Assembly (NCBI GenBank): GCA_012719125.1
Contig: JAAYAY010000368.1
Span: forward strand, 1-64,000
Direction: 5' to 3'
DNA length: 64,000 nucleotides
Source: Planctomycetaceae bacterium
Lineage (GTDB): Bacteria > Planctomycetota > Planctomycetia > Pirellulales > Thermoguttaceae
Below, piece after piece: positions 35,419-45,163 of this stretch (position 1 is its first letter; each line of letters starts with the position of its first letter). The notes under the pieces are model-generated. The model was not told where the DNA came from and ran no database searches. It saw only the letters and a list, made by a program, of their open reading frames with translations. The translations under genes and the position numbers were made by a program.

Positions 35419-36585
35419 TTACCGGGCCGCCTGCTGCAGGACGTCTATGAGATGATCGCAGACGTACTCGGCATCCTGCACCGTCATCGACGAACTGATC
35501 GGCAGGGTCATAATCCTCTGGGCGACGTCCTCCGTCGTGGGCAACTCGCACGGACCGAACTCCTGCTCATAGAACGGCATGACATGGAGCGGCACATAAT
35601 GGATCGTTGCTCCGATGTTTCTCTGCCGAAGCTCGACGACGATTTCATCCCGCGATGCTGCAAGCCGCTCGAGGGGCAACAAGACGACCGCCAGATGGAG
35701 CGCGTGAGATTCCTCGAAGACGTTCTGCTGCCAGCGCAGGCCAAGGTCCTCGCCGCTCAGACGTCGGGCATAGCACGCCGCCACCTCGCGGCGGCGCTGC
35801 TGCAGTTCCGACAAACGCCTGAGCTGAACTCGTCCGATTGCCGCGTGCAGGTCGGTGTAATTGGCCTTGTATCCGAGTTGCATGACGTGGGTGATCAGCA
35901 ACTTCTTGGACTCAGTGTAGCGTTTCCAGGCGTCGGCCGACTGACCATGTTGCTGCAGGCACCGCAGCGTTTCGGCCATCCTAGCGTCCGCCACGGCGAC
36001 AGCGCCGCCATCGGCCGTGGAAAGATTCTTGTTGGCATAGAAGCTGAAGCAAGTCGGTCGCCCCGCCGATCCCACCGACGTGCCGTCCGGGTACCTGGCA
36101 GCAAGGGCGTGCGCGGCATCTTCGATCAGAAGAACGCGATCGGGCAGCATGTCGCGGAGGGGCGCCAGATCAATCGCCAATCCACCGAAGTGGACGGCGA
36201 CAACGGCTTTGGTGCGAGGCGACAACTTCGGCGCAATCGTCTCGGGGGACAGACAGAGCGTGTTTGGATCGACGTCGCAGAATGCGACGTCTGCCCCCAA
36301 GTACAGGGCGGCGTTGGCTGAACTGCACCATGTCAGGCTTGGGCAAATGACTTCATCGCCCGGCCCGACCCCCAGGGCCGCCAGAGACAAATGCAGTGCC
36401 GACGTGCAGGAATCGAGGGCCACCACGTGCGCTGCCCCGACGTAGTCTGCCAACTCACGCTCGAAGGCCTGGACCTCGGCGCCCGTGCCGATCCAGCCTG
36501 AACGGAGAATCCTGGCTACCGCGTCAATCTCCGCGTCCGAGAAGTCGGGCCGACCAAACGGCAAGAAGTCGAGTCGTCGCTCCAA
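35419..36585 (-). CDS. DegT/DnrJ/EryC1/StrS aminotransferase (first copy)
   Basis: A 388-residue PLP enzyme that transfers an amino group to a keto-sugar nucleotide. The start is MERRLDFLPFGRPDFSDAEI. Typical parts are AAHVVALDSCTSALHLSLAA for phosphate binding, LLIEDAAHALAARYPDG for the Asp that contacts the pyridine ring, and SFYANKNLSTADGGAV where the Lys after 'AN' is the PLP Schiff base. It heads a minus-strand operon of aminotransferase, radical SAM, WbqC and glycosyltransferase. Confidence 0.9.
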   Translation of the reverse strand: MERRLDFLPFGRPDFSDAEIDAVARILRSGWIGTGAEVQAFERELADYVGAAHVVALDSCTSALHLSLAALGVGPGDEVICPSLTWCSSANAALYLGADVAFCDVDPNTLCLSPETIAPKLSPRTKAVVAVHFGGLAIDLAPLRDMLPDRVLLIEDAAHALAARYPDGTSVGSAGRPTCFSFYANKNLSTADGGAVAVADARMAETLRCLQQHGQSADAWKRYTESKKLLITHVMQLGYKANYTDLHAAIGRVQLRRLSELQQRRREVAACYARRLSGEDLGLRWQQNVFEESHALHLAVVLLPLERLAASRDEIVVELRQRNIGATIHYVPLHVMPFYEQEFGPCELPTTEDVAQRIMTLPISSSMTVQDAEYVCDHLIDVLQQAAR

Positions 36586-36835
36586 GTTATTGCTCCTGAG
36601 GAGGTTACGTCGCAGAGGCAGGGATCGAGCGCGCTATCGTACCGTCGTGGGCACCCTGATTCAGTCTATCTCCCGCCCATCTTCACAGCAAGTGTCGATG
36701 TTCGCGTGGGCCCTGGGCGAAGCCGGTTAATTGGCAGGGAACACGAGTCCCGGTACCGAGGTTCGCGACGGTAAGGTATGCTTGTCCGCGAAGAGATTAC
36801 CGGGTTTCAGCAAGCCGAAACCGTTGGGAGGGTTG

Positions 36836-38245
36836 ATGACCGCAAGTAGGGACCAAGGCCGTCGCTGGTGGATGCGGCGCTGGTTGAACCGGCTGGAAAT
36901 GGATCGCGCCGTCTTCTACTCGGTCTCGGGTCGTGCCTGGCAGTTCGTTGCGGGCCCGGTGACGATTCTGTTGATTGCCTTCTATTTCACACCGGAACTG
37001 CAGGGCTATTTCTACACCTTTGCCAGCCTGTTGGCGCTGCAGACCTTTGTGGAACTTGGGCTGCAAGTGGTGATAATCAACGTATCGAGCCACGAATGGG
37101 CCAGGCTCTCGCTCGACGATCGTGGTCACCTGACCGGTGATCCGCGGGCGTTATCCCGCCTGGTCAGTTTGGGGCGCAAGGTGGCGGTCTGGTACGGGGC
37201 TGCCAGTCTTGTGTTCGTCGTGGGAGTCGGCGTCGCGGGTGTGGCCTTCTTCTGGCCCAAGGTTCTTCCGCCACAGGAATGGATGCTCCCGTGGCTTTCG
37301 CTCGTGGGCCTCACCGGACTGTTGCTCTGGACGCTGCCCTTTGTGGCAGTTCTCGAGGGCTGCAACCAGGTGATTACGGTCAACAAATACCGTTTCACCC
37401 AGGCCATCGCCGGCAACCTGGCGGTATGGACATGCATTGCCCTCGGTGCCGGACTCTGGGCGGCGGTTGCTTCGGCCGCGGTCAAGCTGGCCTGGGAGGT
37501 CTACCTGCTCCAGGTCCGCTATCGGGAGTTCTTTCGACCGTTCTTCGCTCCGGCGCCTGACGAGCAGCTTTGTTGGCGTACGGAGATCTGGCCACTCCAG
37601 TGGACGCTGGCCGTCCAAGGAGTGCTCCAGTACTTTGCGTTCTTCCTGTTCACGCCGATCACGTTGCAGTATCACGGTGCGGCGGCAGCCGGACAGATGG
37701 GAATGACGTGGAGTGTGCTCACGGCCCTGCAGGCGGGAGCTTTCGCCTGGGTACACACGCGGACACCCTTGTTCGGCATTCTGATCTCGAGAAGAGACTA
37801 CCGCGAGCTGGATCGCGTGTTTAAACGGGTCAGTCTCATATCGAGCGGGATCCTGGCGTTCGCCGGGATTTCCTTCTGTGCGGCGGTTATTGTTCTCAAC
37901 CTGGCCTCCCATCCGCTGGCCGCGAAACTGGCAGCGCGGCTCTTGCCGCCTTTACCTACGATCGTGTTCACGGCGGCCGTGGTTCTCTATTACATTCCAC
38001 AGTGTATCACGTCGTATCTCCTGGCTCACAAGCGCAATCCAACGCTCCCCGTCGCAATCATCGGAAACCCCCTGATCGGCGCCGCCGTCTGTATCTTCGG
38101 AGCGAAATACGGCCCCTTGGGCGCCGGTCTTGGTCTATTGACCGTGGTAGCCGCCTTCATAGTACCAGCCTTGACGCTGATTTGGTGGCGATGCCGGCGA
38201 GAATGGCATCGAGACGGGGACGCTGGATACAAAATGGTCGTCTGA
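36836..38245 (+). CDS. Polysaccharide (Wzx-like) flippase
   Basis: A 469-residue membrane protein from ATG at 36836, with GGGAGG at 36826-36831. About twelve helices of the MATE/MOP type start at SVSGRAWQFVAGPVTILLIA. Basic N-terminal residues (RRWWMRRWLNRLE) precede. It probably moves undecaprenyl-linked sugar units across the membrane. It is the second flippase-type gene in this locus. Confidence 0.78.
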   Translation: MTASRDQGRRWWMRRWLNRLEMDRAVFYSVSGRAWQFVAGPVTILLIAFYFTPELQGYFYTFASLLALQTFVELGLQVVIINVSSHEWARLSLDDRGHLTGDPRALSRLVSLGRKVAVWYGAASLVFVVGVGVAGVAFFWPKVLPPQEWMLPWLSLVGLTGLLLWTLPFVAVLEGCNQVITVNKYRFTQAIAGNLAVWTCIALGAGLWAAVASAAVKLAWEVYLLQVRYREFFRPFFAPAPDEQLCWRTEIWPLQWTLAVQGVLQYFAFFLFTPITLQYHGAAAAGQMGMTWSVLTALQAGAFAWVHTRTPLFGILISRRDYRELDRVFKRVSLISSGILAFAGISFCAAVIVLNLASHPLAAKLAARLLPPLPTIVFTAAVVLYYIPQCITSYLLAHKRNPTLPVAIIGNPLIGAAVCIFGAKYGPLGAGLGLLTVVAAFIVPALTLIWWRCRREWHRDGDAGYKMVV

Positions 38246-38531
38246 CACGGCTTGCAGGTGTTCCCTTCCGAGTTCGTCGCCTGGAACGCCGGGCGGAAGT
38301 CGTGCACGCCCATTGCCGCCACGATCTGGCTCGGCGGCTGTTCCCCGACGCGTACGCGAAGAGCCTGAGCATTGCCGAAGGCCTGCAAGCGACGGCGGAA
38401 TTCGTTCGCCGCCAACCGATTCCCCAGCCGACCGAATGCCCGTGCCCCATCGAGATCGCCGATCGCCTGCCGCCCGCCTGGGCCCAGCGACTAGGGGACC
38501 CGCCCAGCGATGCGTTTCACGCATAGCCGGT

Positions 38532-39686
38532 TCACCAACCAGAACGAATGACGTCGCAGACCCGGTCGACGTCGCTCAAGGTCATGCGCGTGTGGAGCGG
38601 CAAGACCAGGTAGCGATTCTCCAACTTGTCCATGTTGGGCGTATCGTCCCGGCAGAAGTCGTGAAACACGCTCAAGTGATCGTTGCGGAAATGCACCCGC
38701 CCCGATTCGATCCCGTTCTCGCGCAGCCTGCGCCCCAGGTCGGTCCGCCGGTCCAGGGCGACCGTCATCAACCAGGCCGCATGCTCGCGATCCGGCTGGC
38801 CGGCTCCGAGGCACTCGACGTCCGAGACGTCCGCCAGCCGCTCCACGTACCGATGCCACAGGGAGCGGCGGTGGCTCATGATCCACTCGAAATGATCCAG
38901 CGCGGCAAGTCCGATCGACGCGGCAACATCGTTCATCTGATACTTGAAACCGGCTTCGGTGATGTCATTCTCCCAGTATCCACCGAACTTGGCCTTGCGG
39001 TCGATGCCGAAGAATCGCAGGCGTTTCGCCCGTTCCGCCATGGCGTGGTCCTTCAGCAGGAGCATGCCTCCGTCACCCGTCGAAATGTGCTTGACGGCCT
39101 GAAACGACAAAACCGTGTATTCGGAGATGTCGCCGATTTTGGCGCCCTTGTAGCTTGCGCCGAATGCGTGGGCCGCGTCTTCGATCACCGGGATTCCGTG
39201 CTGGCCGGCGATCTCTCGCAGTTCATCCATATCGCACGGCAAGCCGCCGTAGTGCATGCAGACGATCGCCTTGGTCCGGTCGGTCACCAGGCTCCGCACG
39301 TGCTCGGGGTCGATGTTCATGGTGTCCGGCTGGATGTCGGCAAACCGGATCGTCGCCCCCTGGTGAAATAGGGGCAGGTTGGTGGCGGTGCAGGTGAAGA
39401 CGGGAGAGATCACCTCGTCGCCGGCGCCGATCCCCGCCAGGACATAGGCAAGGTGCAGGGCGTCGGTGGTTGCGCCGACGGCGACCGGCGCCGAGTGCAG
39501 CGACAGAACCTCGACCAGACGCCGTTCGAACAGGTCGACCTTTGGTCCCTGGCCGATCCAGCGCGACTGGAGCGTCTCGCGGACCGCCTCAATCGCTTCC
39601 TCCGCCACGAACGGGTAGAACAGAACGATATTGTCGCCCGCGGGGGGCAGCAGTTCCATGTCGTGAGTGTCAGTCTGCTTGCCCAT
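38532..39686 (-). CDS. DegT/DnrJ/EryC1/StrS aminotransferase (second copy)
   Basis: A 384-residue PLP enzyme; Met at 39686 (MGKQTDTHDMELLPPAGDNI) or 39659 may be the start. Key parts are APVAVGATTDALHLAYVLAG, PVIEDAAHAFGASYKG and the Lys in SFQAVKHISTGDGGMLLL. It is not a close duplicate of the first copy and may act on a different sugar. It converges with the flippase gene. Confidence 0.9.
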   Translation of the reverse strand: MGKQTDTHDMELLPPAGDNIVLFYPFVAEEAIEAVRETLQSRWIGQGPKVDLFERRLVEVLSLHSAPVAVGATTDALHLAYVLAGIGAGDEVISPVFTCTATNLPLFHQGATIRFADIQPDTMNIDPEHVRSLVTDRTKAIVCMHYGGLPCDMDELREIAGQHGIPVIEDAAHAFGASYKGAKIGDISEYTVLSFQAVKHISTGDGGMLLLKDHAMAERAKRLRFFGIDRKAKFGGYWENDITEAGFKYQMNDVAASIGLAALDHFEWIMSHRRSLWHRYVERLADVSDVECLGAGQPDREHAAWLMTVALDRRTDLGRRLRENGIESGRVHFRNDHLSVFHDFCRDDTPNMDKLENRYLVLPLHTRMTLSDVDRVCDVIRSGW

Positions 39687-39903
39687 GGCGGCGGCAATGT
39701 TCGGACCCGATGCGAGACGCCTAGCTCGCAACTATATCATTCGTGGCTGGAACCGTAAAGGCACGTCCACCGACACGGGACGGGCTCGTTTTCCAGAAGG
39801 CACCAGCCTGCTCGGAAAAACCCTGGCATCTCATTGCCGGATCGGTCACAATAGGCCCCGCGGATTCCTATCGAACCATGCACATTCGATGAACGGAGTG
39901 ACG

Positions 39904-41640
39904 ATGATGCGACCAACCACTCTCGCGCTAGCCGCGACGTTGTTTCTCGGTGCGAGCGCAGGCGGAGCCGATCTCCAATACAAGCAGGCGATTCTCGGTC
40001 ACCTAGTCGAAAAAGTGCCGGGGATCCTGAAGTCCTTTGATGCGGAAACGGGCCGGTTCGGCTTAGGGATCTGGATCTGCGGAGACCAGCATGACATGTA
40101 TCCCCTGGCGGTTGCCTACGCGACCAAGGCCGACGGAAATCGGTATTACCAGGATCCCGAATTGCTCAAGGTGATCGTCAAGGCGGGCGACCCCTTGCTG
40201 GAGAACATGGACGAGCGGGGCCAGTGGGTCTTCACAAAGAAGGACGGCAGCACCTGGGGCAAGATCTGGATGCCGTGGACGTACTCGAGATGGATTCGCA
40301 CCTTTGAACTCGTCGGCGATCGCATGCCGCCCGAAGCCCGCCAGCGGTGGAGCGACGCGCTCACCTTGGGCTACACGGGTATCAGTAAGACCCAACTCAG
40401 TTCCGTCCACAACATCCCGACCCATCACGCGATGGGACTCTACATCGCGGGCAAGACGCTCGACCGGCCCGAGTGGTGCGAGCAGGCGGCAACCTTCATG
40501 ATGAAGGTGGTCGAGCAGCAGTCTGAGGCCGGCTACTGGTCGGAGGGGGGCGGGCCGGTCGTGCTCTACGACTTCGTCTACGTGGATGCCGTAGGAACGT
40601 ACTATGCGGCCTCGGGCGACCGGCGGGTGCTGCCTGCCCTGGAGAAGGTGGCCGCCTTTCACCGCCATTTCACCTATCCCGGCGGGCAAGCCGTCGAAAC
40701 GATCGATCAGCGCAACCCCTATCACGATACCGTTGAAGCCGGCAACGTGGGGTTCACGTTCACGTCGGCGGGACGAACCTTCCTGCAAAACCAATGGTCC
40801 CAATTGGGCCTCGACCGTCTGAGCGCGGATCTGATCGCGTCGCTCCTGCTCTGCGGTGAAGAAGGGCCCGTCGAACAGATTTCGGCCCACGAAGATGCTC
40901 CCCCCTTTGTGCTGACCGAGGGGGGAGTCGATCGAGCGGCCACGCAGCAAAGCGGCCCCTGGTTCGTCTGTCTGTCGGCCTATACGACACCGATCACCAA
41001 GTCGCGATGGATTCAGGACCGCCAGAACTTCGCCAGCATCCACCACGATCAGCTCGGCCTGATTCTCGGCGGCGGAAACACGAAGCTGCAGCCCGGCTGG
41101 AGCAGTTTCACCGTGGGCGACACGGCCCTCCTGTCGCACACGCCGGGAGACGAGAACCCCGATTTCCTGCCCAAGGGCGAACTCTATCACATCCCGTCCG
41201 CGGCCGTGCTGACGACCGACCCGCAGTTGGGATTGGACCTGACCTACGGCCCCGAGACCTGCCGCATCCGCGTCGATATCCAGGACGCCCGGCGCCTCGT
41301 CTTCCACGTCGAGGCGACCAGCGAGTCGTCGCTGCCCGTCGCCGCGCACCTGACGCTTCTGCCAAGAATGGGCGAAATCTTGAAGACGGGCGGGAACAAG
41401 CAAATCACGCTGGACGACAAGCCGTTCGCACTAGCTCCCGACGAGGTTCGAGGCAAGTTGACCTACGCGGGCTGCCGGTTCCGCTTGCCGGAGGTGGCAA
41501 GCGTCCGCTGGCCCGTGCTGCCCCACAATCCCTATCGCAAAGACGGCCGGGCAGGACCTTCGGAGGGGCGGATTGAGATCTACATTCCCTTCACACAAGA
41601 TCACCGGCAGTACGACATCGTGCTGGAGATCGTCGAGTGA
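39904..41640 (+). CDS. Secreted (alpha/alpha)-barrel glycan enzyme, family not assigned
   Basis: A 578-residue protein from ATG 39904, with ACGGAG just upstream; ATG 39889 is an alternative. A signal peptide (MMRPTTLALAATLFLGASAG) leads into a helical barrel (YLVxxPGILKSFD-type repeats; WVFTKKDGSTWGKIWMPWTY; SSVHNIPTHHAMGLYIAGKT) and then a beta-rich C-terminal half (HIPSAAVLTTDPQLGLDLTY). This layout is that of heparinase/alginate lyase-like enzymes, with His and Tyr residues that could be catalytic (NIPTHHAMG). I do not recognise the exact family. A GH5 gene follows on the same strand. Confidence 0.7.
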   Translation: MMRPTTLALAATLFLGASAGGADLQYKQAILGHLVEKVPGILKSFDAETGRFGLGIWICGDQHDMYPLAVAYATKADGNRYYQDPELLKVIVKAGDPLLENMDERGQWVFTKKDGSTWGKIWMPWTYSRWIRTFELVGDRMPPEARQRWSDALTLGYTGISKTQLSSVHNIPTHHAMGLYIAGKTLDRPEWCEQAATFMMKVVEQQSEAGYWSEGGGPVVLYDFVYVDAVGTYYAASGDRRVLPALEKVAAFHRHFTYPGGQAVETIDQRNPYHDTVEAGNVGFTFTSAGRTFLQNQWSQLGLDRLSADLIASLLLCGEEGPVEQISAHEDAPPFVLTEGGVDRAATQQSGPWFVCLSAYTTPITKSRWIQDRQNFASIHHDQLGLILGGGNTKLQPGWSSFTVGDTALLSHTPGDENPDFLPKGELYHIPSAAVLTTDPQLGLDLTYGPETCRIRVDIQDARRLVFHVEATSESSLPVAAHLTLLPRMGEILKTGGNKQITLDDKPFALAPDEVRGKLTYAGCRFRLPEVASVRWPVLPHNPYRKDGRAGPSEGRIEIYIPFTQDHRQYDIVLEIVE

Positions 41641-41663
41641 CGAGCTGAGTGATACTCACACGG

Positions 41664-41723
41664 ACCCGAAGCGTAAGCGAGGACAGAGGATGTTGCCTCC
41701 CTGTCCTCGCTTACGCTTCGGGT
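41664..41723. repeat. Perfect 23-base inverted repeat (TRSVSEDR-type palindrome)
   Basis: Arms 41664-41686 (starts ACCCGAAGCGTAAGCG) and 41701-41723 are exact reverse complements with a 14-base loop. Spurious translation reads TRSVSEDR and LAYASGW, a repeat known to be widely scattered in planctomycete genomes. It lies between the barrel enzyme gene and the GH5 gene and could also terminate transcription. Confidence 0.85.
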
Positions 41724-41774
41724 TGGTACTATAATTCGATACGTTGCCCCCTCCCGCCACACCGGAGCCCCGCC

Positions 41775-43346
41775 ATGATACTCCTGCCTTGCCGCCTCTC
41801 CCCGGCAGCCTGCTGCCTGCTCGCCCTTCTTTTGCCATGCGTCTCTGCAGCGTCGGAGACGGTCTATGAAACCGACTTCGATTCGCCCGCGGCTCTCGAA
41901 GGTTGGCGAAGCATCGGCGCGTCCGGCGTGCAGTTGACGGCCGGGCTGGAAGACTCGCAATCGCTCTCGGTTCAGATCCCCGTTTCTGAAGGGCCGGGTC
42001 ACCGCAGTGCAAGCATCCGGTTGCCGCTGGAGAAGCTCAAGGGGACTCGCGTCCGCGTCGAGGCCATGGTCCGGGCCGAAGGAGTTTCCCAGCCGCCCAA
42101 TCCGTGGAACGGCATCAAGGTCATGCTCCACACCGTCAGCCCCGAGGGCCAGAACTGGCAGCAGCAGAACAGCGTGTTCGGCACCTTCGACTGGAAGCCG
42201 GTCCGCTTCCTCGCGGCCGTGCCCCAGGACGCAACCCAGGCGACGCTCATTCTCGGGCTGGAAATGGTCACCGGCCGGGTCTGGTTCGACGACGTGAAGA
42301 TCACCGTCGTCAGCCGCCGCCGCCCGGTCGATCCGTCGGCCAAGCTCGGCCCGGTCTACAAGGGCCACGACCTGCCGCGGCTGCGTGGAGCGATGATCGG
42401 GCCCCATGTGAACGCCGACGATCTGCGCGTCCTGGGAGGCGAGTGGAAGGCCAACCACGTGCGCTGGCAGTTCATCTGGGGCGGCTTCCCACACGGCCCG
42501 GCCGACAACGGCGATCTCGACGCCTACAACCGGTGGATCGATTCGCAGATCGAGCGGCTCGACTCCCTGCTGCCCGTCTGCAAGGAGGTCGGCATCCACG
42601 TGCTCATCGATCTGCACACGCCGCCCGGCGGCCGCAACCAGGCCAAGGAATGCAACCTGTTCAAGGAGGTGCGGTTCCAGGATTGCTTTGTCGACGTCTG
42701 GAAGAAGATCGCCGCACACTATCGCGGCGAGAAACAGGTCTGGGGCTACGACCTGGTCAACGAGCCCGTCGAGGGCATGGTGGGCGAAGGCGTGTTGGAC
42801 TGGCACGCCCTGGCCGCCAAGACCGCCCGGGCGGTCCGGGCAATCGATGCGGACCATGCGATCATTATCGAGCCGGCCCCCTGGGGCAGCCCGCCGTCGC
42901 TGGAGTTCTTCGAGCCGATCGACGTGGAGCGGGTGGTCTACAGCGTCCACATGTACCAGCCCCACCAGTTCACCCACCAGGGCGTCTACGACGCCCCGGT
43001 CGGCGTCACCTACCCCGGCGAGATCGACGGCCGCTACTGGGACAAGGACGCCCTGCGGAAGGCCCTCAAGCCGGCCGTCGACTACCAGCGCGACTACGGC
43101 GTGCACATCTACATCGGCGAGTTCAGCGCCATCCGCTGGGCCCCGGGCACGAGTGCCCGCGACTACCTCCGCGACGTGATCGACGTCATGGAAGAGAACG
43201 ACTGGGACTGGGCTTACCACGCCTTCCGCGAATGGGACGGCTGGAGCGTCGAGCACGGCCCCGACAAGAACGACCGCTCCCGCGCCGAGCAGCCGACCGA
43301 TCGCCAGAAGCTGCTGACGAGGTGGTTCGAGAAGAATGAAAGATAG
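41775..43346 (+). CDS. Secreted glycoside hydrolase family 5 (cellulase-like) with N-terminal beta domain
   Basis: A 523-residue protein from ATG at 41775 with a signal peptide (PCRLSPAACCLLALLLPCVS). Residues about 30-185 form a beta-sandwich (YETDFDSPAALEGWRSIG, VFGTFDWKPVRFLAAVP) likely binding carbohydrate. The TIM barrel shows the two GH5 glutamates: acid/base in GYDLVNEPVEG and nucleophile in VHIYIGEFSAIRW. HVLIDLHTPPGG and SVHMYQPHQFTHQG are further family motifs. It hydrolyses beta-linked glucans or mannans outside the cytoplasm. Confidence 0.9.
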   Translation: MILLPCRLSPAACCLLALLLPCVSAASETVYETDFDSPAALEGWRSIGASGVQLTAGLEDSQSLSVQIPVSEGPGHRSASIRLPLEKLKGTRVRVEAMVRAEGVSQPPNPWNGIKVMLHTVSPEGQNWQQQNSVFGTFDWKPVRFLAAVPQDATQATLILGLEMVTGRVWFDDVKITVVSRRRPVDPSAKLGPVYKGHDLPRLRGAMIGPHVNADDLRVLGGEWKANHVRWQFIWGGFPHGPADNGDLDAYNRWIDSQIERLDSLLPVCKEVGIHVLIDLHTPPGGRNQAKECNLFKEVRFQDCFVDVWKKIAAHYRGEKQVWGYDLVNEPVEGMVGEGVLDWHALAAKTARAVRAIDADHAIIIEPAPWGSPPSLEFFEPIDVERVVYSVHMYQPHQFTHQGVYDAPVGVTYPGEIDGRYWDKDALRKALKPAVDYQRDYGVHIYIGEFSAIRWAPGTSARDYLRDVIDVMEENDWDWAYHAFREWDGWSVEHGPDKNDRSRAEQPTDRQKLLTRWFEKNER

Positions 43347-43675
43347 GGTGAAATGTAGGGTGGTGCCAAAGCGAACCAACACCAAGAAAGGGGCCATCAG
43401 CAGGCGATATACCACCAGCGCAAACGTTTACACCATCCCGCCGCGAGCTGCGGCCCACCATGTTGCAGTTTCCATTTCATCACGACCGCATATCGCCAAT
43501 CATCTCCCCTTCTGAATCCACGCCGAAGGCGTTGAACTCGAGAGCCCGACGTCGCGCAGCGCACGCTGGGATACAAGCCCCGCCATCCTCGATACGCCGA
43601 AGGCGTTCTACAGACGTTTCGGAACGCGACTCCTTCGGCCAACCACACGCGCCGAACAACCCGCGGTTCTCTTGC
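43347..43675. repeat. GTAGGGTGG-type interspersed element, copy at 43355
   Basis: A 329-base gap that begins GTAGGGTGG-T-GCCAAAGCG at 43355 and holds GCGGCCCACCATGTTGC at 43450-43466 followed by TTTCCATTT. Both blocks recur in order near 54357-54578, one inverted. No gene is visible. Confidence 0.65.
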
Positions 43676-44974
43676 CTACACCCACCAGACAATCTCAGAA
43701 AGCTCCGAAAGGTCATAGCCCAAGTATTCGCACCAGAAGCGGTGCCCATACCAGACACACCCCGCCAGTCCGACGGCCGCCAGGCCGCAGCCCGCCACGC
43801 AGGCTCGGTTGCTCCGCACCTGTTGCCAGAGGAAGCCTGCGATCAACAGCCCCATCGCAACATACGGCACTGTCCAATTGAGAGTGCCCTGGATCATATG
43901 GGTGAAGGGATGCAGGTCCATAAGCATGGGCGTGCGAAGCAACATCTCGACACCGAGGATCGTGGCCAGCACGTGCAGGATCAACAAAGCCCCGAGACTG
44001 AGGGTCCAGATTCCGACGACTTTCCTGTTGGGCAATGGCATCCCAGGAAGTATCAACACGAACGGCGCGCCAGTTACCGCAAAGTGACCTACAAAGAGTC
44101 CGAATTGCGTTAATGCCAGACACCGCCACCAGCCGATCCAGCATCCAATTCCCAACAACACGCTCATGGCTGTCACAACCATGAGAAGTGCGCCCAGACT
44201 GAACTGGAGGTGATTACTCACGCGCGACGACGTGACTTGGGGCCACAGACTCTCTGAATGCCTAGTCAATGCGGACTGCCGTTGCTGCCGGCGCTGCTCC
44301 GCAACGTGCGAGATCGGCACTGCCAGAAACATGGGAAACACGACCCCGTAGAGCAGGACTGTCCCAAAGGCAACCAACGCCAGAAATGCTGCATTCGGTT
44401 CACTGACGTTTCCGAATACAGCGACGCCCGGCATTACGAAATAGTACGCCACGGCAAGAAGAACCGCGTACACACGAAAGGATCGCCTGACACGAAGGAG
44501 GAAGGGGTACTTTGCGTCGGCCGCAAGGTCCCGGGTTGGGCCGGTTTCGGGTTCCTGAATTTCGAGATGGTCCGGGTCGTCCGGCTCAGGAAACCAGCGG
44601 ATGTCCCAGATCGCCTTGGCCTTGTGAAGGATCTCCTCGAGACTGCGTAGGATGTGCGCCAGGGCATCCAGGTCGACTTGCCCGCGCAAGCCGCGTGGGC
44701 CTCTCCTGGTAGCGGCCGATGCCTGCAACTGCCACCGGCCCATGTCGCCCCATGGTCGGACCGTCACGCACACCCTGAACCGTCGGCCATTGGCGAGACA
44801 TCCGACGCAGTAGCCGATATCCGGCCGCTTCCTCTCGATAACGAGCACTTCGATTCCACGTTCCGCCAGACCGGCGGCAACGAACTGAGCCACCTCTTTG
44901 CCGGGAAAAACGTCAAGAGACAAGGGGAAGTCCCCCAGGAAATCCACGCACGTGTTGAGCGGAATCCGCTTCAT
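43676..44974 (-). CDS. Polytopic membrane protein, unknown function
   Basis: A 432-residue protein. The first 160 residues are soluble and contain a Cys pair (DIGYCVGCLANGRRFRV) like a partial zinc site. Then come about eight hydrophobic helices (AVLLAVAYYFVMPGVAVFG, FSLGALLMVVTAMSVLLGIG). The C-terminus (YDLSELSEIVWWV) resembles that of the next upstream gene on this strand (LPGLSDSVWWL). No family recognised. Confidence 0.65.
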   Translation of the reverse strand: MKRIPLNTCVDFLGDFPLSLDVFPGKEVAQFVAAGLAERGIEVLVIERKRPDIGYCVGCLANGRRFRVCVTVRPWGDMGRWQLQASAATRRGPRGLRGQVDLDALAHILRSLEEILHKAKAIWDIRWFPEPDDPDHLEIQEPETGPTRDLAADAKYPFLLRVRRSFRVYAVLLAVAYYFVMPGVAVFGNVSEPNAAFLALVAFGTVLLYGVVFPMFLAVPISHVAEQRRQQRQSALTRHSESLWPQVTSSRVSNHLQFSLGALLMVVTAMSVLLGIGCWIGWWRCLALTQFGLFVGHFAVTGAPFVLILPGMPLPNRKVVGIWTLSLGALLILHVLATILGVEMLLRTPMLMDLHPFTHMIQGTLNWTVPYVAMGLLIAGFLWQQVRSNRACVAGCGLAAVGLAGCVWYGHRFWCEYLGYDLSELSEIVWWV

Positions 44975-45163
44975 GGGTAACCGGTCCTGACGGCGTCACA
45001 AGCAGGATTGACAAACCCAGGAAACACCCCGCCCATTGCATCCTCGCAGAAATCTGCAGATTCGGCAAGGAATCTCAGTGCGATCGTGTTGATCACGGTC
45101 GATGCAGTGGAGCTGCCTGTGTCGTTTCCGCTCACATTCTATCGCCAAGGCCGTGGCGGTGTT

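Noticed and set aside
38251-38526. Possible protein tail 'AHCRHDLARRLFPDAYAKSL' on the plus strand after the flippase
   Set aside because: Reads like protein, but there is no start codon and no recognised family. It could be a gene remnant; not enough support for a feature.
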